Shown one piece after another: positions 7,247 through 15,719 of a DNA stretch of 64,000 bases. The notes under the pieces were generated by a model, which was given only the letters and a program-made list of their open reading frames with translations, was not told the origin of the DNA and ran no database searches. The DNA comes from Streptomyces chryseus. GTDB taxonomy: Bacteria; Actinomycetota; Actinomycetes; Streptomycetales; Streptomycetaceae. Made by a program: the position numbers and the translations under genes. Where the stretch lies: NCBI RefSeq assembly GCF_014650755.1, contig NZ_BMVO01000017.1, positions 62,001 to 126,000 on the forward strand, in the 5' to 3' direction. Positions within the stretch are counted from its first letter, which is position 1, and each line of letters begins with the position of its first letter.

Positions 7247-9568
7247 TCAGTCCTGTTGCGGCCGCCACCGCTCGGCCTCCCGCACCGCACCGCGCGCCGC
7301 GATCGCCGCCAGTACCCCGGAGAGAGCGACCAGGACGGCCACCACCAGGGCGAGCGTCGCCCCGGGCAGCACGCCGTTGCGGGGCGGCACCGTGAACGGC
7401 AACGTGATCCATACGCCACCGATCACGCCCCAGACCGCCGCCACGCACAGCGGCACCATCAGCGTCCAGGCCGCGACGGCCGCGTAGACCCGGCGGCTGC
7501 CGCTGAGCACGCTCAGCGGGGCGATGGCGCGCGCGAAGCGCATGATCTCGGCGAGATTGTTGAGCGCGGCGGACAGAGCCACCAGAACCACCCCCATCGT
7601 GCCGAGCAGCGGCACCCAGCGGAGCTGATCGGCGACGAGTTGGGCGCCGCCGATCCACGCCTGACCCAGGGGGTCGACGGCTGTCAGCGGACCGAGCTGC
7701 GCCCGTGCGGTGCGCTTGAGATCGTAGAGCGGCAGGTCCCTGCCGTCCGAGGAAACGAGGACCATGACGGCTCCCTTTTCCCCGCCGGTCGGCGAACCGC
7801 GCACCACGGTGACCTCTCCGGCCGGTCCCACCCCGGACAACAGCCGACGGGCGGCGGGCGCGGCCGAGGACACCGGTACGTCCAGGGAGGCTCCCTCCGC
7901 ACGGGGGCAGGGCAGCCCAAGAGTCGCGAGCACCGGGCACTCTCCGCGCAGCACGGCGTTGAGCCGGATCTCGTCGCCCGAGGAGGAGCCGGTGGCGCCC
8001 GCGGTCCCGGTCGTGCTACGGCTACCGCTCTCGCTGCCGCCCGAACCACTGTCCGTCGAACCGACGTCCACCGGGTCCAGCGTCGAGGTGTACCCCACTG
8101 CCCGAGTCCCCGGCGGCACCGCCCGGAGCCACTGATCCACCCGCTCCGCAGAGGCCGAGTGGGCCTCGACCGTCAACATGCTGAAACCCAGCTCCGCCCG
8201 GGCCTCTCGGGCGCCCTGCACGAAGGCGCTGCTCATGCTCGGGTAGACCTGGACCACGCAGAGCAGCCCGACGGCGATGACCACTCCGGCCACCAGCCGG
8301 GCCAGATATCCGGGCCGGCCCACCGTCCAGCGCCCGGCCAGCAGGGTGCCTGGCGCCCCCCGACGCCGTCCGAGAGCAGCCACCGCCCGGCCGGCTGCGG
8401 AGATCAGCAGTGCGATCACTGCGGGCAGCGTGGCCAGCGTGCCGACGATTCCGGCCATCAGGACCAGCGTCATGGCGGTACGCGCCTCGGAACGCCCGGC
8501 CGTGGCCGGGAACCAGCTGAGGATCAGCAGAAACAGCGGACAGAGCCCCGCCGCCACTTTCACCAGCCGCGAGCGCGCGCCTCCCAGCGGCCGGGTGCTC
8601 CGCCCCTGTCCGGACGGCGGGTGGAAGCACACCACCGCGGCGGCGACCAGCACCGGCGCCGCAAGCAGCCCGGCCGTCAGCACCCCTGCATGTGCTCGCA
8701 AATCAGCTGCGGCCACCAGATATCCGGTCCACGGCAGCCGCAGATCGAAAAGGAGCCCAAGGGCCGCCAGCGGCACCGCCAATGCGGTCCCAAGCAGCAC
8801 CGGCCGCCCCGCCTCGCCGAGGCTCAGCAGCGCGACCTGCCGCCTCGATGCGCCGAGCGCGCCGAGGAGTGCGGTGCGCCGGTCCCGACCGGTCGCGCCG
8901 AGCCTGGCCGCGACCACGGTGAGCAGTCCGGCGGGCAGCAGCAAGAACACGGCGAGAAGGCTGAGGAAGACCGGGAGCGGCCGGACAAGGGCGAGGTCGC
9001 CGAGCGCCCAGGGGGCGGGGAGACCGAAACCGTACACCGGGTAGGCATTCTGCTTGGTGAGCGCCCCGTCCGCAGGCCGCACATAGGCCAGCCGTTCGCC
9101 GGGACTGGCCAGTCCGTCCGCGCCGATCTCGCCGGCGTAACGCCCGTACCGGTCCCTGATGCCCTCGCCGCTTCCCTCGGCGAGCAGGGCGGGCGAGAGC
9201 ACGGCCTCGCCGGGTGCGGGCCAGTGGTCGAGTCCGGGCGGCAGCGGTGCGTTTGTCGTGAGCGGTGCGATGTGCACGACCTCGAACTGCCGGTCGCCGA
9301 TGGAGTCTCCGGTGCCCTTCCAGAGCAGCTGGGGGCTGCCCGTGGCACTGTTCATCGCCCGCAGTTGGGGCGAACGGGCGGAGCCGCGTGCCTCGCGCTC
9401 CTCGTACGTCGCCCAGGTCGCGGCCATGACGGCAAAGGTCACCGCCAGCGCGAGGGTGGCACATGCCAGGGCGACGAAGCGGATCTGCCCGCCCGTGGCC
9501 CCCTGGCCGGCCGTGTGCCCGATCCGCAGCAGCTGCCGGGTGAGCGGACGGGTCCGGTCGCGGCTCAC
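7247..9568 (-). CDS. FtsX/MacB-type ABC permease
   Basis: A 773-residue integral membrane protein. An N-terminal membrane helix near residues 30-50 is followed by a large extracytoplasmic segment, a block of helices from about 210 to 460, a second extracytoplasmic segment rich in Ser/Gly/Thr (about 520-570), and three terminal helices (about 660-765). This layout of membrane pairs around large external domains is that of FtsX-like permeases (MacB, LolC, bacteriocin-associated permeases). Its GTG start overlaps the end of the ATPase gene by four bases, so the two are coupled and form one transporter. With the small secreted protein upstream this suggests export of, or self-protection against, an extracellular peptide. 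Confidence 0.8.
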   Translation of the reverse strand: MSRDRTRPLTRQLLRIGHTAGQGATGGQIRFVALACATLALAVTFAVMAATWATYEEREARGSARSPQLRAMNSATGSPQLLWKGTGDSIGDRQFEVVHIAPLTTNAPLPPGLDHWPAPGEAVLSPALLAEGSGEGIRDRYGRYAGEIGADGLASPGERLAYVRPADGALTKQNAYPVYGFGLPAPWALGDLALVRPLPVFLSLLAVFLLLPAGLLTVVAARLGATGRDRRTALLGALGASRRQVALLSLGEAGRPVLLGTALAVPLAALGLLFDLRLPWTGYLVAAADLRAHAGVLTAGLLAAPVLVAAAVVCFHPPSGQGRSTRPLGGARSRLVKVAAGLCPLFLLILSWFPATAGRSEARTAMTLVLMAGIVGTLATLPAVIALLISAAGRAVAALGRRRGAPGTLLAGRWTVGRPGYLARLVAGVVIAVGLLCVVQVYPSMSSAFVQGAREARAELGFSMLTVEAHSASAERVDQWLRAVPPGTRAVGYTSTLDPVDVGSTDSGSGGSESGSRSTTGTAGATGSSSGDEIRLNAVLRGECPVLATLGLPCPRAEGASLDVPVSSAAPAARRLLSGVGPAGEVTVVRGSPTGGEKGAVMVLVSSDGRDLPLYDLKRTARAQLGPLTAVDPLGQAWIGGAQLVADQLRWVPLLGTMGVVLVALSAALNNLAEIMRFARAIAPLSVLSGSRRVYAAVAAWTLMVPLCVAAVWGVIGGVWITLPFTVPPRNGVLPGATLALVVAVLVALSGVLAAIAARGAVREAERWRPQQD

Positions 9569-10293
9569 CTGGCGCCGCCCGAGGGGAGGTTGACAGCCGC
9601 ACGGTACGACTGCGAGGTCGCCGCCGGGGTCAGCACACCATCGCTCAGTGCATACCGGCGGTCCGCGCGGGCGGCGACGGTGACGTCATGGGTGACGACC
9701 AGGACCGCACAACCCCACCGCCCGGGCAGTGAGAAGAGGAGATCCGCGACGTTTTCCCGGTTCCGCTCGTCGAGCGCGCCGGTCGGCTCGTCGGCGAGCA
9801 GCAGCGTGGGGCGGTTGACCAGGGCGCGCGCAACGGCGGTGCGCTGGCGTTCGCCGCCGGAGAGGTCGGCGGTGGGGGTGCCGACGGCCGGGACGCCGAG
9901 GTCGTCCAGGAGCTGCCGGGCACGGCCGAACGCGTCCTTGCGGCCGGTGCCGGCCAGCAGCGCGGCGAGGGCGACGTTCTCCACCGGGGTGAGCTCCGGG
10001 AGGAGTTCACCGAACTGGAAGACCATGCCGGTGGTGTCCCGCCGGTGCCGGGCCAGGCGGCGGGGGCTCAGCCGCCCGATGTCCGTACCGGCGATCGTGA
10101 TCCGTCCGGCAGCCGGCCTGATGAGCCCGAGCAGGCAGCTGAGCAACGTGCTCTTGCCGCTGCCGCTTGGCCCGGTCACGGCCGCCGACTCCCCTTGCGC
10201 CAAGTGGAGTTCAACATCGTCGAGCAGCACCCTGCCCGGCGTCTCGTAGCGCAGCGCGCTCACTTCCAGGGCCGGCGGGGGCTTACCTGACAT
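9565..10293 (-). CDS. ABC transporter ATPase (LolD/MacB type)
   Basis: A 242-residue stand-alone nucleotide-binding subunit with Walker A GPSGSGKST near residue 43, signature LSGGERQR, Walker B LLLADEPTGALDE and switch His in VVTHD. The sequence is of the MacB/LolD/FtsE group that partners FtsX-like permeases, and the partner gene follows with a four-base overlap. ATG start. About 145 bases separate it from the upstream secreted-protein gene, and a hairpin overlaps that gene's end, so its own promoter or partial read-through are both possible. Confidence 0.88.
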   Translation of the reverse strand: MSGKPPPALEVSALRYETPGRVLLDDVELHLAQGESAAVTGPSGSGKSTLLSCLLGLIRPAAGRITIAGTDIGRLSPRRLARHRRDTTGMVFQFGELLPELTPVENVALAALLAGTGRKDAFGRARQLLDDLGVPAVGTPTADLSGGERQRTAVARALVNRPTLLLADEPTGALDERNRENVADLLFSLPGRWGCAVLVVTHDVTVAARADRRYALSDGVLTPAATSQSYRAAVNLPSGGAR

Positions 10294-10416
10294 GAGGTCT
10301 CATTTCGCTGCTTGCTCCAGCTCTACCGCTGGGTTCCGGGCGGGTGGTGGAATGCAGATGGCGGCCCGTCCGCCTCGAAGGCCGGGCGAGCCGCCACCGC
10401 AGTGAAGGCATCACCG

Positions 10417-10455
10417 CGTACTACTACATGTAGTAGGACTACATGTAGTAGTACG
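10417..10455 (-). terminator. 18-bp-arm hairpin overlapping the secreted-protein stop codon
   Basis: Perfect arms of 18 bases (10417-10434 and 10438-10455) flank a three-base loop. The arms consist largely of TAC/GTA repeats, and each contains the dyad CTACATGTAG. The stem covers the last Tyr-Tyr-Tyr-Met codons and TAG stop of the secreted protein. It is A/T-richer than other hairpins here. Termination between the peptide gene and the ABC genes, giving more peptide than transporter transcript, is the likely role. Confidence 0.65.
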
Positions 10456-10810
10456 AGGAGCAGGAGTCCGGCTGGGCAAACTCCGACTCGCAGATCCGCA
10501 TCTTGTAGAGCGGACTGCCCGTGCCGGAACGCGTCTCGGTGCCGGCACCGTTCTTGTTCCAGAGATTGCGCTCGGTGTCCGCGCTCGCCGTACGGAAGTA
10601 CGTGTTGTAGACGGGGTTGTACGCGTCACCGTCGAGGCTGCTGTCCCAGGCGCCGGCGAAGGCGTCAGAGGCAGAACCGTCGTTGTTGTACGCGCGGGCC
10701 TGGCCGGTGCCGGACAGCGTCACGTAGTAGTAGGCGGAGGCGGGTGCGACTCCGAGCATGACGGCACCGGCGGCCAGTGCGGTGGCGACTGCGAACTTCT
10801 TGCCCAGCAT
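10439..10810 (-). CDS. Small Tyr-rich secreted protein, candidate exported effector
   Basis: A 123-residue protein starting at ATG 10808-10810 with AGGAG nine bases upstream. The signal peptide is MLGKKFAVATALAAGAVMLG followed by VAPASA, cleaved before YYYV. The mature chain of about 97 residues is rich in Tyr, Asn, Ser and Gly, begins with YYY and ends with SSYYYM, and has two Cys in the last 20 residues (RICESE, DSCSS), possibly one disulfide. No domain is recognised. It follows a LuxR-type gene by 37 bases and precedes an ABC ATPase and FtsX-like permease, an order reminiscent of lactococcin-972-type bacteriocin loci. That similarity is in architecture only, not shown in sequence. Confidence 0.7.
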   Translation of the reverse strand: MLGKKFAVATALAAGAVMLGVAPASAYYYVTLSGTGQARAYNNDGSASDAFAGAWDSSLDGDAYNPVYNTYFRTASADTERNLWNKNGAGTETRSGTGSPLYKMRICESEFAQPDSCSSYYYM

Positions 10811-10847
10811 GGGATGAGGACTCCTGATCAGCTTGATCGTCGGGACC

Positions 10848-11180
10848 TCATGACTTTGCCACCTCAGCTGACCTGCTGCTATTGCCCTTTGGGGAGGGGA
10901 TCCGGCCAAGCGGGGAGCAGAGCGTCACATGCAGAACATTCGCGACGAACACCGCCGCCGTACGATCTGCAACCCCCAGCTTCTCGATTACCCGGGCCAC
11001 ATGGGCCTTGGCCGTCCGTTCGGCGATGCCGAGCCGACGGGCCAGCAGCCGGTTCGGCTCACCACGGCCGAGCAGCCGCAACACTTCCCTTTCACGCTCG
11101 GTCAATGACGCCAGATCCAGCGTGCAGGGAAGTGACACAGGAGAGCATCCCGCAACCGCACCCGGGCGGCATACTGGCAC
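10848..11180 (-). CDS. Stand-alone LuxR-type HTH regulator
   Basis: A short protein (110 residues from GTG 11178-11180) that is almost entirely a LuxR/GerE helix-turn-helix: LTEREREVLRLLGRG near residue 26, then ARRLGIAERTAKAHVARVIE, then KLGVADRT. No receiver or ligand domain is present, and an in-frame TAG directly precedes the GTG, so it cannot extend upstream. A start at an internal GTG (11136-11138) would give 96 residues. It is probably a DNA-binding regulator of the downstream secreted peptide and ABC genes. A dyad at 11207-11224 may be its target. It could also be a remnant of a longer regulator. Confidence 0.65.
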   Translation of the reverse strand: MPVCRPGAVAGCSPVSLPCTLDLASLTEREREVLRLLGRGEPNRLLARRLGIAERTAKAHVARVIEKLGVADRTAAVFVANVLHVTLCSPLGRIPSPKGNSSRSAEVAKS

Positions 11181-11206
11181 CTATCACGCCATCCACCTTC
11201 CACCAC

Positions 11207-11224
11207 AGTGGCCATCAGGCCACT
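11207..11224. promoter_or_regulatory. Inverted repeat upstream of LuxR-type gene
   Basis: AGTGGCC-ATCA-GGCCACT has perfect seven-base arms and lies 27-44 bases upstream of the LuxR-type GTG start. On the minus strand a TATAAC hexamer lies a little farther upstream (about 11243-11248) and could be a -10 element. An autoregulatory operator is plausible. Confidence 0.4.
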
Positions 11225-11355
11225 TCGATCATGCCGGGGGACGTTATAAGCCATGCCGAGCACACGCGTCCATTCGCGGGGCACACGGACTGCCGCCAGG
11301 TCCGCCGCGCGCGGGCCACTGGCGAGGTGACCCGTGCGGCCCTGCTCCGCTCGGA

Positions 11356-13038
11356 TCACATGTGTGTCGGGGCGAACATGCGGAGCGTCGCCGGGAGTAC
11401 GAGCACCGAAGGGCCGGGAGTCGAGAAGGACTTGGTCAGGTCTTCGGTCAGGGTTTCCGGGGTGGTCCGGTGGGCCGGTACGCCGAAGGACTCGGCCAGG
11501 GCGACGAAGTCCGGGCGGGCGAGTTCCGTGCCGGTGGCCTCGTCGAAGGCGCCGGTCATGTACTCGCGGAGGATGCCGTAGCCGCCGTCGTCCACGATCA
11601 GCCAGGTCACCGGCAGGTCGTGCTGGCGGGCGGTGGCGAGCTCCGCGATCGAGTACATCGCGCCGCCGTCGCCGGACACCGCGAGCACCGGACGGGTACG
11701 GTCCGCCGCCGCGGCGCCGAGCGCCGCCGGGAAGCCGTACCCGAGGCCGCCCGCGCCCTGCGCCGAGTGCATGGTGTTGGGGTGGCGGGGGTCGAACGCC
11801 GACCAGGCCCAGTACGCCAGGATCGTCATGTCCCAGAAGCTGGGGGACGTGGCGGGCAGGGCCTCGCGGATCGACGCGAGGAGCCGCTGCTCCAGCGGCA
11901 GGTCCTGGGACGCGATGCGCGCCCGTACCTTCTCCAGGACCGTGCTCACGCGCTCGCGCGCCTGTTCGTCCTCGCGGTCCTCCACCGTCTCCAGCAGCGC
12001 CGAGAGCGCCAGGCGGGCGTCCGCGTGGATGCCGAGCGCCGGGTGGTTGGACTCCAGCTTGCCGAGGTCGGCGTCGATCTGGACGATCCGGCCGCGCGGC
12101 GCGAAGGTGTGGTAGTTCGAGGAGAGTTCGCCCAGGCCCGAGCCGACGACCAGGAGCACGTCGGCGTCCTCGAGGAAGTCCGTCGTGTGGCGGTCCTCCA
12201 TCCAGGACTGGAGGGAGAGCGGGTGCGTCCACGGGAACGCGCCCTTGCCGCCGAAGGTCGTGACGACCGGCGCGTTCAGCCGCTCCGCGAGGGCGAGCAG
12301 CTTGCCGGACGCGTCGGACCGTACGACGCCGCCGCCCGCGATGATCGCCGGGCGGGCGGCCGTCGACAGCAGGTGGGCCGCCACGGCGGTCAGTTCGGGG
12401 CGCGGGGGCAGGTCGTGCGGTGCGGCGTCGATCGCCGTGACGACGGGGAGCGTCGTCTCGGCGAGGAGGACGTCCTGGGGGATCTCGATCCAGACCGGGC
12501 CGTGCGGGGCCGTCAGGGCCGACTCCCACGCCTCGGCGATCGCCGACGGGATCTGCGACGCCGTACGGACCGTGTGGACGGACTTCACGATGTCGCGGAA
12601 CGACGCCTTCTGATCCCGCAGTTCGTGCAGGTAGCCGTGCCGGCCGCCGCCGAGGCCGGCCGACGGGACCTGGCTGCTGATCGCGAGGACGGGGGCCGAG
12701 GCCGCCGCCGCCTCCTGGAGCGCGGCGAGCGAGGTCAGGGCGCCGGGCCCGGTGGAGAGCAGCAGCGGGGCCGCCTCCCCGGTGATCCGGCCGTACGCGT
12801 CGGCGGCGAAGCCCGCGTTGTTCTCCACGCGCAGGCCGACGTACGAGAGCGAGGAGCGGCGCAGCGCGTCGAACATGCCCAGCGCGTGCTGGCCGGGCAG
12901 CCCGAAGACGGTGGTCGCACCGAGGCCGGTCAGGGTCTCGACGACGAGGTCACCGCCGTTGCGGCCGGGCGGCGGATTGAGCGCGGCGGCGGTCTGCGCC
13001 TCGGTGGGGCGCAGGACCAGGTCGTGGTCGTGCGTCAC
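11356..13038 (-). CDS. Thiamine pyrophosphate enzyme, acetolactate synthase-like
   Basis: A 560-residue member of the TPP enzyme family with all three domains: N-terminal PYR domain with the activating Glu in VENNAGFAADAYGR (Glu about 72), central domain, and C-terminal PP domain with the TPP/Mg motif starting GDGGAMYS and ending near DDGGYG. It is related to acetolactate synthase, glyoxylate carboligase and carboxyethylarginine synthase. The substrate cannot be fixed by reading. The GTG start overlaps the agmatinase stop by four bases, so the pair are coupled. With the ureohydrolase and symporter it probably handles a 2-oxo acid derived from a guanidino compound. Confidence 0.82.
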   Translation of the reverse strand: MTHDHDLVLRPTEAQTAAALNPPPGRNGGDLVVETLTGLGATTVFGLPGQHALGMFDALRRSSLSYVGLRVENNAGFAADAYGRITGEAAPLLLSTGPGALTSLAALQEAAAASAPVLAISSQVPSAGLGGGRHGYLHELRDQKASFRDIVKSVHTVRTASQIPSAIAEAWESALTAPHGPVWIEIPQDVLLAETTLPVVTAIDAAPHDLPPRPELTAVAAHLLSTAARPAIIAGGGVVRSDASGKLLALAERLNAPVVTTFGGKGAFPWTHPLSLQSWMEDRHTTDFLEDADVLLVVGSGLGELSSNYHTFAPRGRIVQIDADLGKLESNHPALGIHADARLALSALLETVEDREDEQARERVSTVLEKVRARIASQDLPLEQRLLASIREALPATSPSFWDMTILAYWAWSAFDPRHPNTMHSAQGAGGLGYGFPAALGAAAADRTRPVLAVSGDGGAMYSIAELATARQHDLPVTWLIVDDGGYGILREYMTGAFDEATGTELARPDFVALAESFGVPAHRTTPETLTEDLTKSFSTPGPSVLVLPATLRMFAPTHM

Positions 13039-14012
13039 TTGCCGGTCCTGGAGGCCGCGATCTGCCGGGCCATGATGGTCGTCAGCTCGTACGCCGTGTG
13101 GGAGGCGGCCACGGACGTGATCTCCGCGTGGTCGTACGCCGGGGCCACCTCGACGACGTCGGCCGAGACGAGGTTGCAGGAGGACAGGCCGCGCAGGATC
13201 TCCAGCAGCTCGCGGGAGGTCATGCCACCCGCCTCGGGGGTGCCGGTGCCGGGCGCGTGGGCCGGGTCCAGGCAGTCGATGTCGATGGAGATGTAGAGCG
13301 GGCGGTCGCCGATGCGCTGGCGGAGCTGGTCGGCGACCTCGTCGGCGCCGCGCCGGTAGACGTCGGACGAGGTGACGATGCCGAAGCCCATCTTCTCGTC
13401 GTCGGTCAGGTCCTGCTTGCCGTACAGGGGGCCGCGCGTGCCGACGTGGGACAGCGCCTCGGTGTCGAGGATGCCCTCCTCGACGGCCCGGCGGAACGGC
13501 GTGCCGTGGGTGTACTCCGCCCCGAAGTACGTGTCCCAGGTGTCCAGGTGCGCGTCGAAGTGGAGCAGGGCCACCGGGCCGTGCTTCTTGGCGACCGAGC
13601 GCAGCAGCGGCAGCGCGATGGTGTGGTCGCCGCCGAGCGTCATCATGCGGGCGCCGGTGCCGAGGAGGTCGTCGGCGGCGGCCTCGATCGTCTCGACGGC
13701 CTCGTTGATGTTGAACGGGTTGGCGGCGATGTCACCGGCGTCCGCGACCTGCGCGAGCGCGAAGGGCGACGCGTCCTGCGCCGGGTTGTACGGGCGCAGG
13801 AGGCGCGACGCCTCACGGATGGCGTTGCCGCCGAAGCGCGCGCCAGGGCGGTAGGAGACCCCGGAGTCGAAGGGCACGCCGACGACGGCGACATCGGCGG
13901 TGCCGACCTCGTCGAGGCGGGGCAGCCGCGCGAACGTCGCCGGTCCCGCGTACCGCGGGATGCGGGAGGAGTCGACGGGGCCGCGGAACTGCTGCTCGCT
14001 GCTGCTGCTCAT
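13035..14012 (-). CDS. speB: Agmatinase/guanidino-acid ureohydrolase
   Basis: A 325-residue ureohydrolase with the binuclear Mn ligands in order: GGDHT near residue 127, DAHLD near 150 and SIDIDCLDP near 244. It hydrolyses a guanidino group to an amine plus urea. Agmatine, guanidinobutyrate and guanidinopropionate are all used by close relatives, and the proclavaminate amidinohydrolase is also of this fold. ATG start with AAGAAGG upstream. It lies 42 bases after the symporter gene and overlaps the TPP enzyme gene, forming one operon. The co-transcribed symporter and divergent PucR gene suggest catabolism, not polyamine synthesis. Confidence 0.85.
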   Translation of the reverse strand: MSSSSEQQFRGPVDSSRIPRYAGPATFARLPRLDEVGTADVAVVGVPFDSGVSYRPGARFGGNAIREASRLLRPYNPAQDASPFALAQVADAGDIAANPFNINEAVETIEAAADDLLGTGARMMTLGGDHTIALPLLRSVAKKHGPVALLHFDAHLDTWDTYFGAEYTHGTPFRRAVEEGILDTEALSHVGTRGPLYGKQDLTDDEKMGFGIVTSSDVYRRGADEVADQLRQRIGDRPLYISIDIDCLDPAHAPGTGTPEAGGMTSRELLEILRGLSSCNLVSADVVEVAPAYDHAEITSVAASHTAYELTTIMARQIAASRTGK

Positions 14013-14054
14013 GTGAATTGCCTTCTTTCCTGCGCTTCGTTGCGTTATATGACT

Positions 14055-15533
14055 TTAGCCCGGCGTGGGGACCGACTCGGGCTCGGGCTCCGCTTCGGCG
14101 CTCCGCCCGGCCAGCCGCTCACGCCACGCGGCCAGCACGGCGGCGTCGGTCGGGCGGGTGGCGAGGCTGACGACGACGTACGCCGCGAGCGAGAGCAACA
14201 GGCCGTAGTAGACCGGCTCGTTGGCGAGGATGCCGTACCACGCCATCAGGCCGAGTACCCCGATCCCGCCGACGGTGACGGACGCCAGCGCGCCGTACAC
14301 CGTGCCGCGCTTCCACAGCAGACCGCCGAGGATCGGCACCAGCAGGCCCCCGACCAGCAGGTTGTAGGCGACGGTGAGCGCTTCGACGACGTTGTTCAGG
14401 GCGATGGCGATGCAGACGACCGCGATGCCCATGATCAGGATGAAGACGCGGTTGCCGCGCACCTCGTCGTGGGCCTCGCCCGCCGCCCCGTCCTTGGAGA
14501 CCGCGCCGCGCAGCCGCGACCAGATGTCGTTGTTGGCGACGGTGGCACAGGCGATCAGCGCGCCGGACGAGGTCGACATGACCGCCGCGAGGGCCGCCGC
14601 CAGGACCAGGCCGCGCACGCCCATGGGCAGCTCGTCCCTGACGATCGTCGCGAAGGCGTCGTCGGCGTGGGCGAGGTCCGGGTAGAGCACCTTGGCGGCG
14701 GTGCCGATGACGGCGCCGGCCAGGGCGTAGACCAGGCAGTACGTACCGGCGACCGTGCCGCCGTAGCGGGCGACCTTGTCGCTGCGGGCCGTGAAGACGC
14801 GCTGCCAGATGTCCTGCCCGATCAGCATGCCGAACGTGTAGATCAGCACGTACGTGAAGATCGTCTCGCCGCCGATGCCGAGCGGGTCGAAGTACTCGGT
14901 GGGCAGCTGCGCCTTCATCTCGCTGAAGCCGCCGGCCTTGACGACCGCGATCGGCAGCAGCAGGAGCAGTACGCCGATCGTCTTGACGACGAACTGCACC
15001 ATGTCCGTCAGCGTGATCGACCACATGCCGCCGAGCGTCGAGTACGCGACGACGATGGTGCCGCCGAGGATGATCGACAGTGCGCGGTCCATGTCGAAGA
15101 TGACGTCGAAGATCGTGGCGTACGCGATGGTCGACGTGACGGCGAGCATGAGCGTGTAGGCCCACATGACGACGCCAGAGATGATGCCGGCCCGGCCGCC
15201 GCCGTAGCGGAGGTCGAGCATCTCGCTGACGGTGTAGACCTTCAGGCGGGCGATCCGCGCCGAGAAGAAGATGCTGAGCGCGAGGAGCCCGAGGCCGATG
15301 GTGAAGACCATCCACGCACCGGAGAGGCCGTACTGGTAGCCGAGCCCGACGCCGCCGATGGTGGAGGCGCCGCCGAGGACGATGGCCGCCATCGTGCCGG
15401 AGTACATGCCGGGCCCGAGGCGGCGGCCGGCCACCAGGAATTCGCTCTTGGACTTGGCGCGGCGCATGCCCCACCAGCCCATGGCGAGCATTCCGGCCAG
15501 GTATATGACGATCACCGCGTAGTCGACGGCCAT
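14055..15533 (-). CDS. Sodium/solute symporter (SSS family)
   Basis: A 492-residue protein with about 13 membrane helices, starting MAVDYAVIVIYLAGMLAMGW. The start at 15533 is preferred over upstream in-frame codons because AAGGAGG lies seven bases before it. The SSS features visible are the N-terminal GWWGMRRAKSKSEFLVAGR segment and the GGASTIGGVGLGYQYG helix. It is first in the operon with ureohydrolase and TPP enzyme, so it probably imports their substrate, a guanidino or amino compound, using the sodium gradient. Its promoter shares a 184-base region with the divergent PucR gene. Confidence 0.85.
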   Translation of the reverse strand: MAVDYAVIVIYLAGMLAMGWWGMRRAKSKSEFLVAGRRLGPGMYSGTMAAIVLGGASTIGGVGLGYQYGLSGAWMVFTIGLGLLALSIFFSARIARLKVYTVSEMLDLRYGGGRAGIISGVVMWAYTLMLAVTSTIAYATIFDVIFDMDRALSIILGGTIVVAYSTLGGMWSITLTDMVQFVVKTIGVLLLLLPIAVVKAGGFSEMKAQLPTEYFDPLGIGGETIFTYVLIYTFGMLIGQDIWQRVFTARSDKVARYGGTVAGTYCLVYALAGAVIGTAAKVLYPDLAHADDAFATIVRDELPMGVRGLVLAAALAAVMSTSSGALIACATVANNDIWSRLRGAVSKDGAAGEAHDEVRGNRVFILIMGIAVVCIAIALNNVVEALTVAYNLLVGGLLVPILGGLLWKRGTVYGALASVTVGGIGVLGLMAWYGILANEPVYYGLLLSLAAYVVVSLATRPTDAAVLAAWRERLAGRSAEAEPEPESVPTPG

Positions 15534-15702
15534 GGGCCATCCTCCTTCGAGCACCTCAGTGGCGTGTCGTGCAGGGGGTACAGGGGAGCGGCGGCTCTTG
15601 TGCGGGGACATCCGCCCGTACCCGCGGCCGCCGGTTCGCTCGACATTAGGTGGCTGGAAGGCGACGCTGAAGTGTACGTTTCATCCACTTCCCCGACCCC
15701 AG

Positions 15703-15719
15703 ATGGATGGACCATCCAT
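15703..15719. promoter_or_regulatory. 17-bp dyad over the PucR-regulator start
   Basis: ATGGATGG-A-CCATCCAT is a perfect inverted repeat with a one-base centre. It covers the bases just before and into the ATG at 15718-15720 of the PucR-type regulator, opposite the divergent symporter operon. The position fits an autoregulatory operator that blocks initiation. Confidence 0.45.

Noticed and set aside
7247..11224. Insertion element or prophage remnant carrying the LuxR-peptide-ABC cluster
   Set aside because: No transposase, integrase, terminal inverted repeats, target duplication or tRNA attachment site was found around it.
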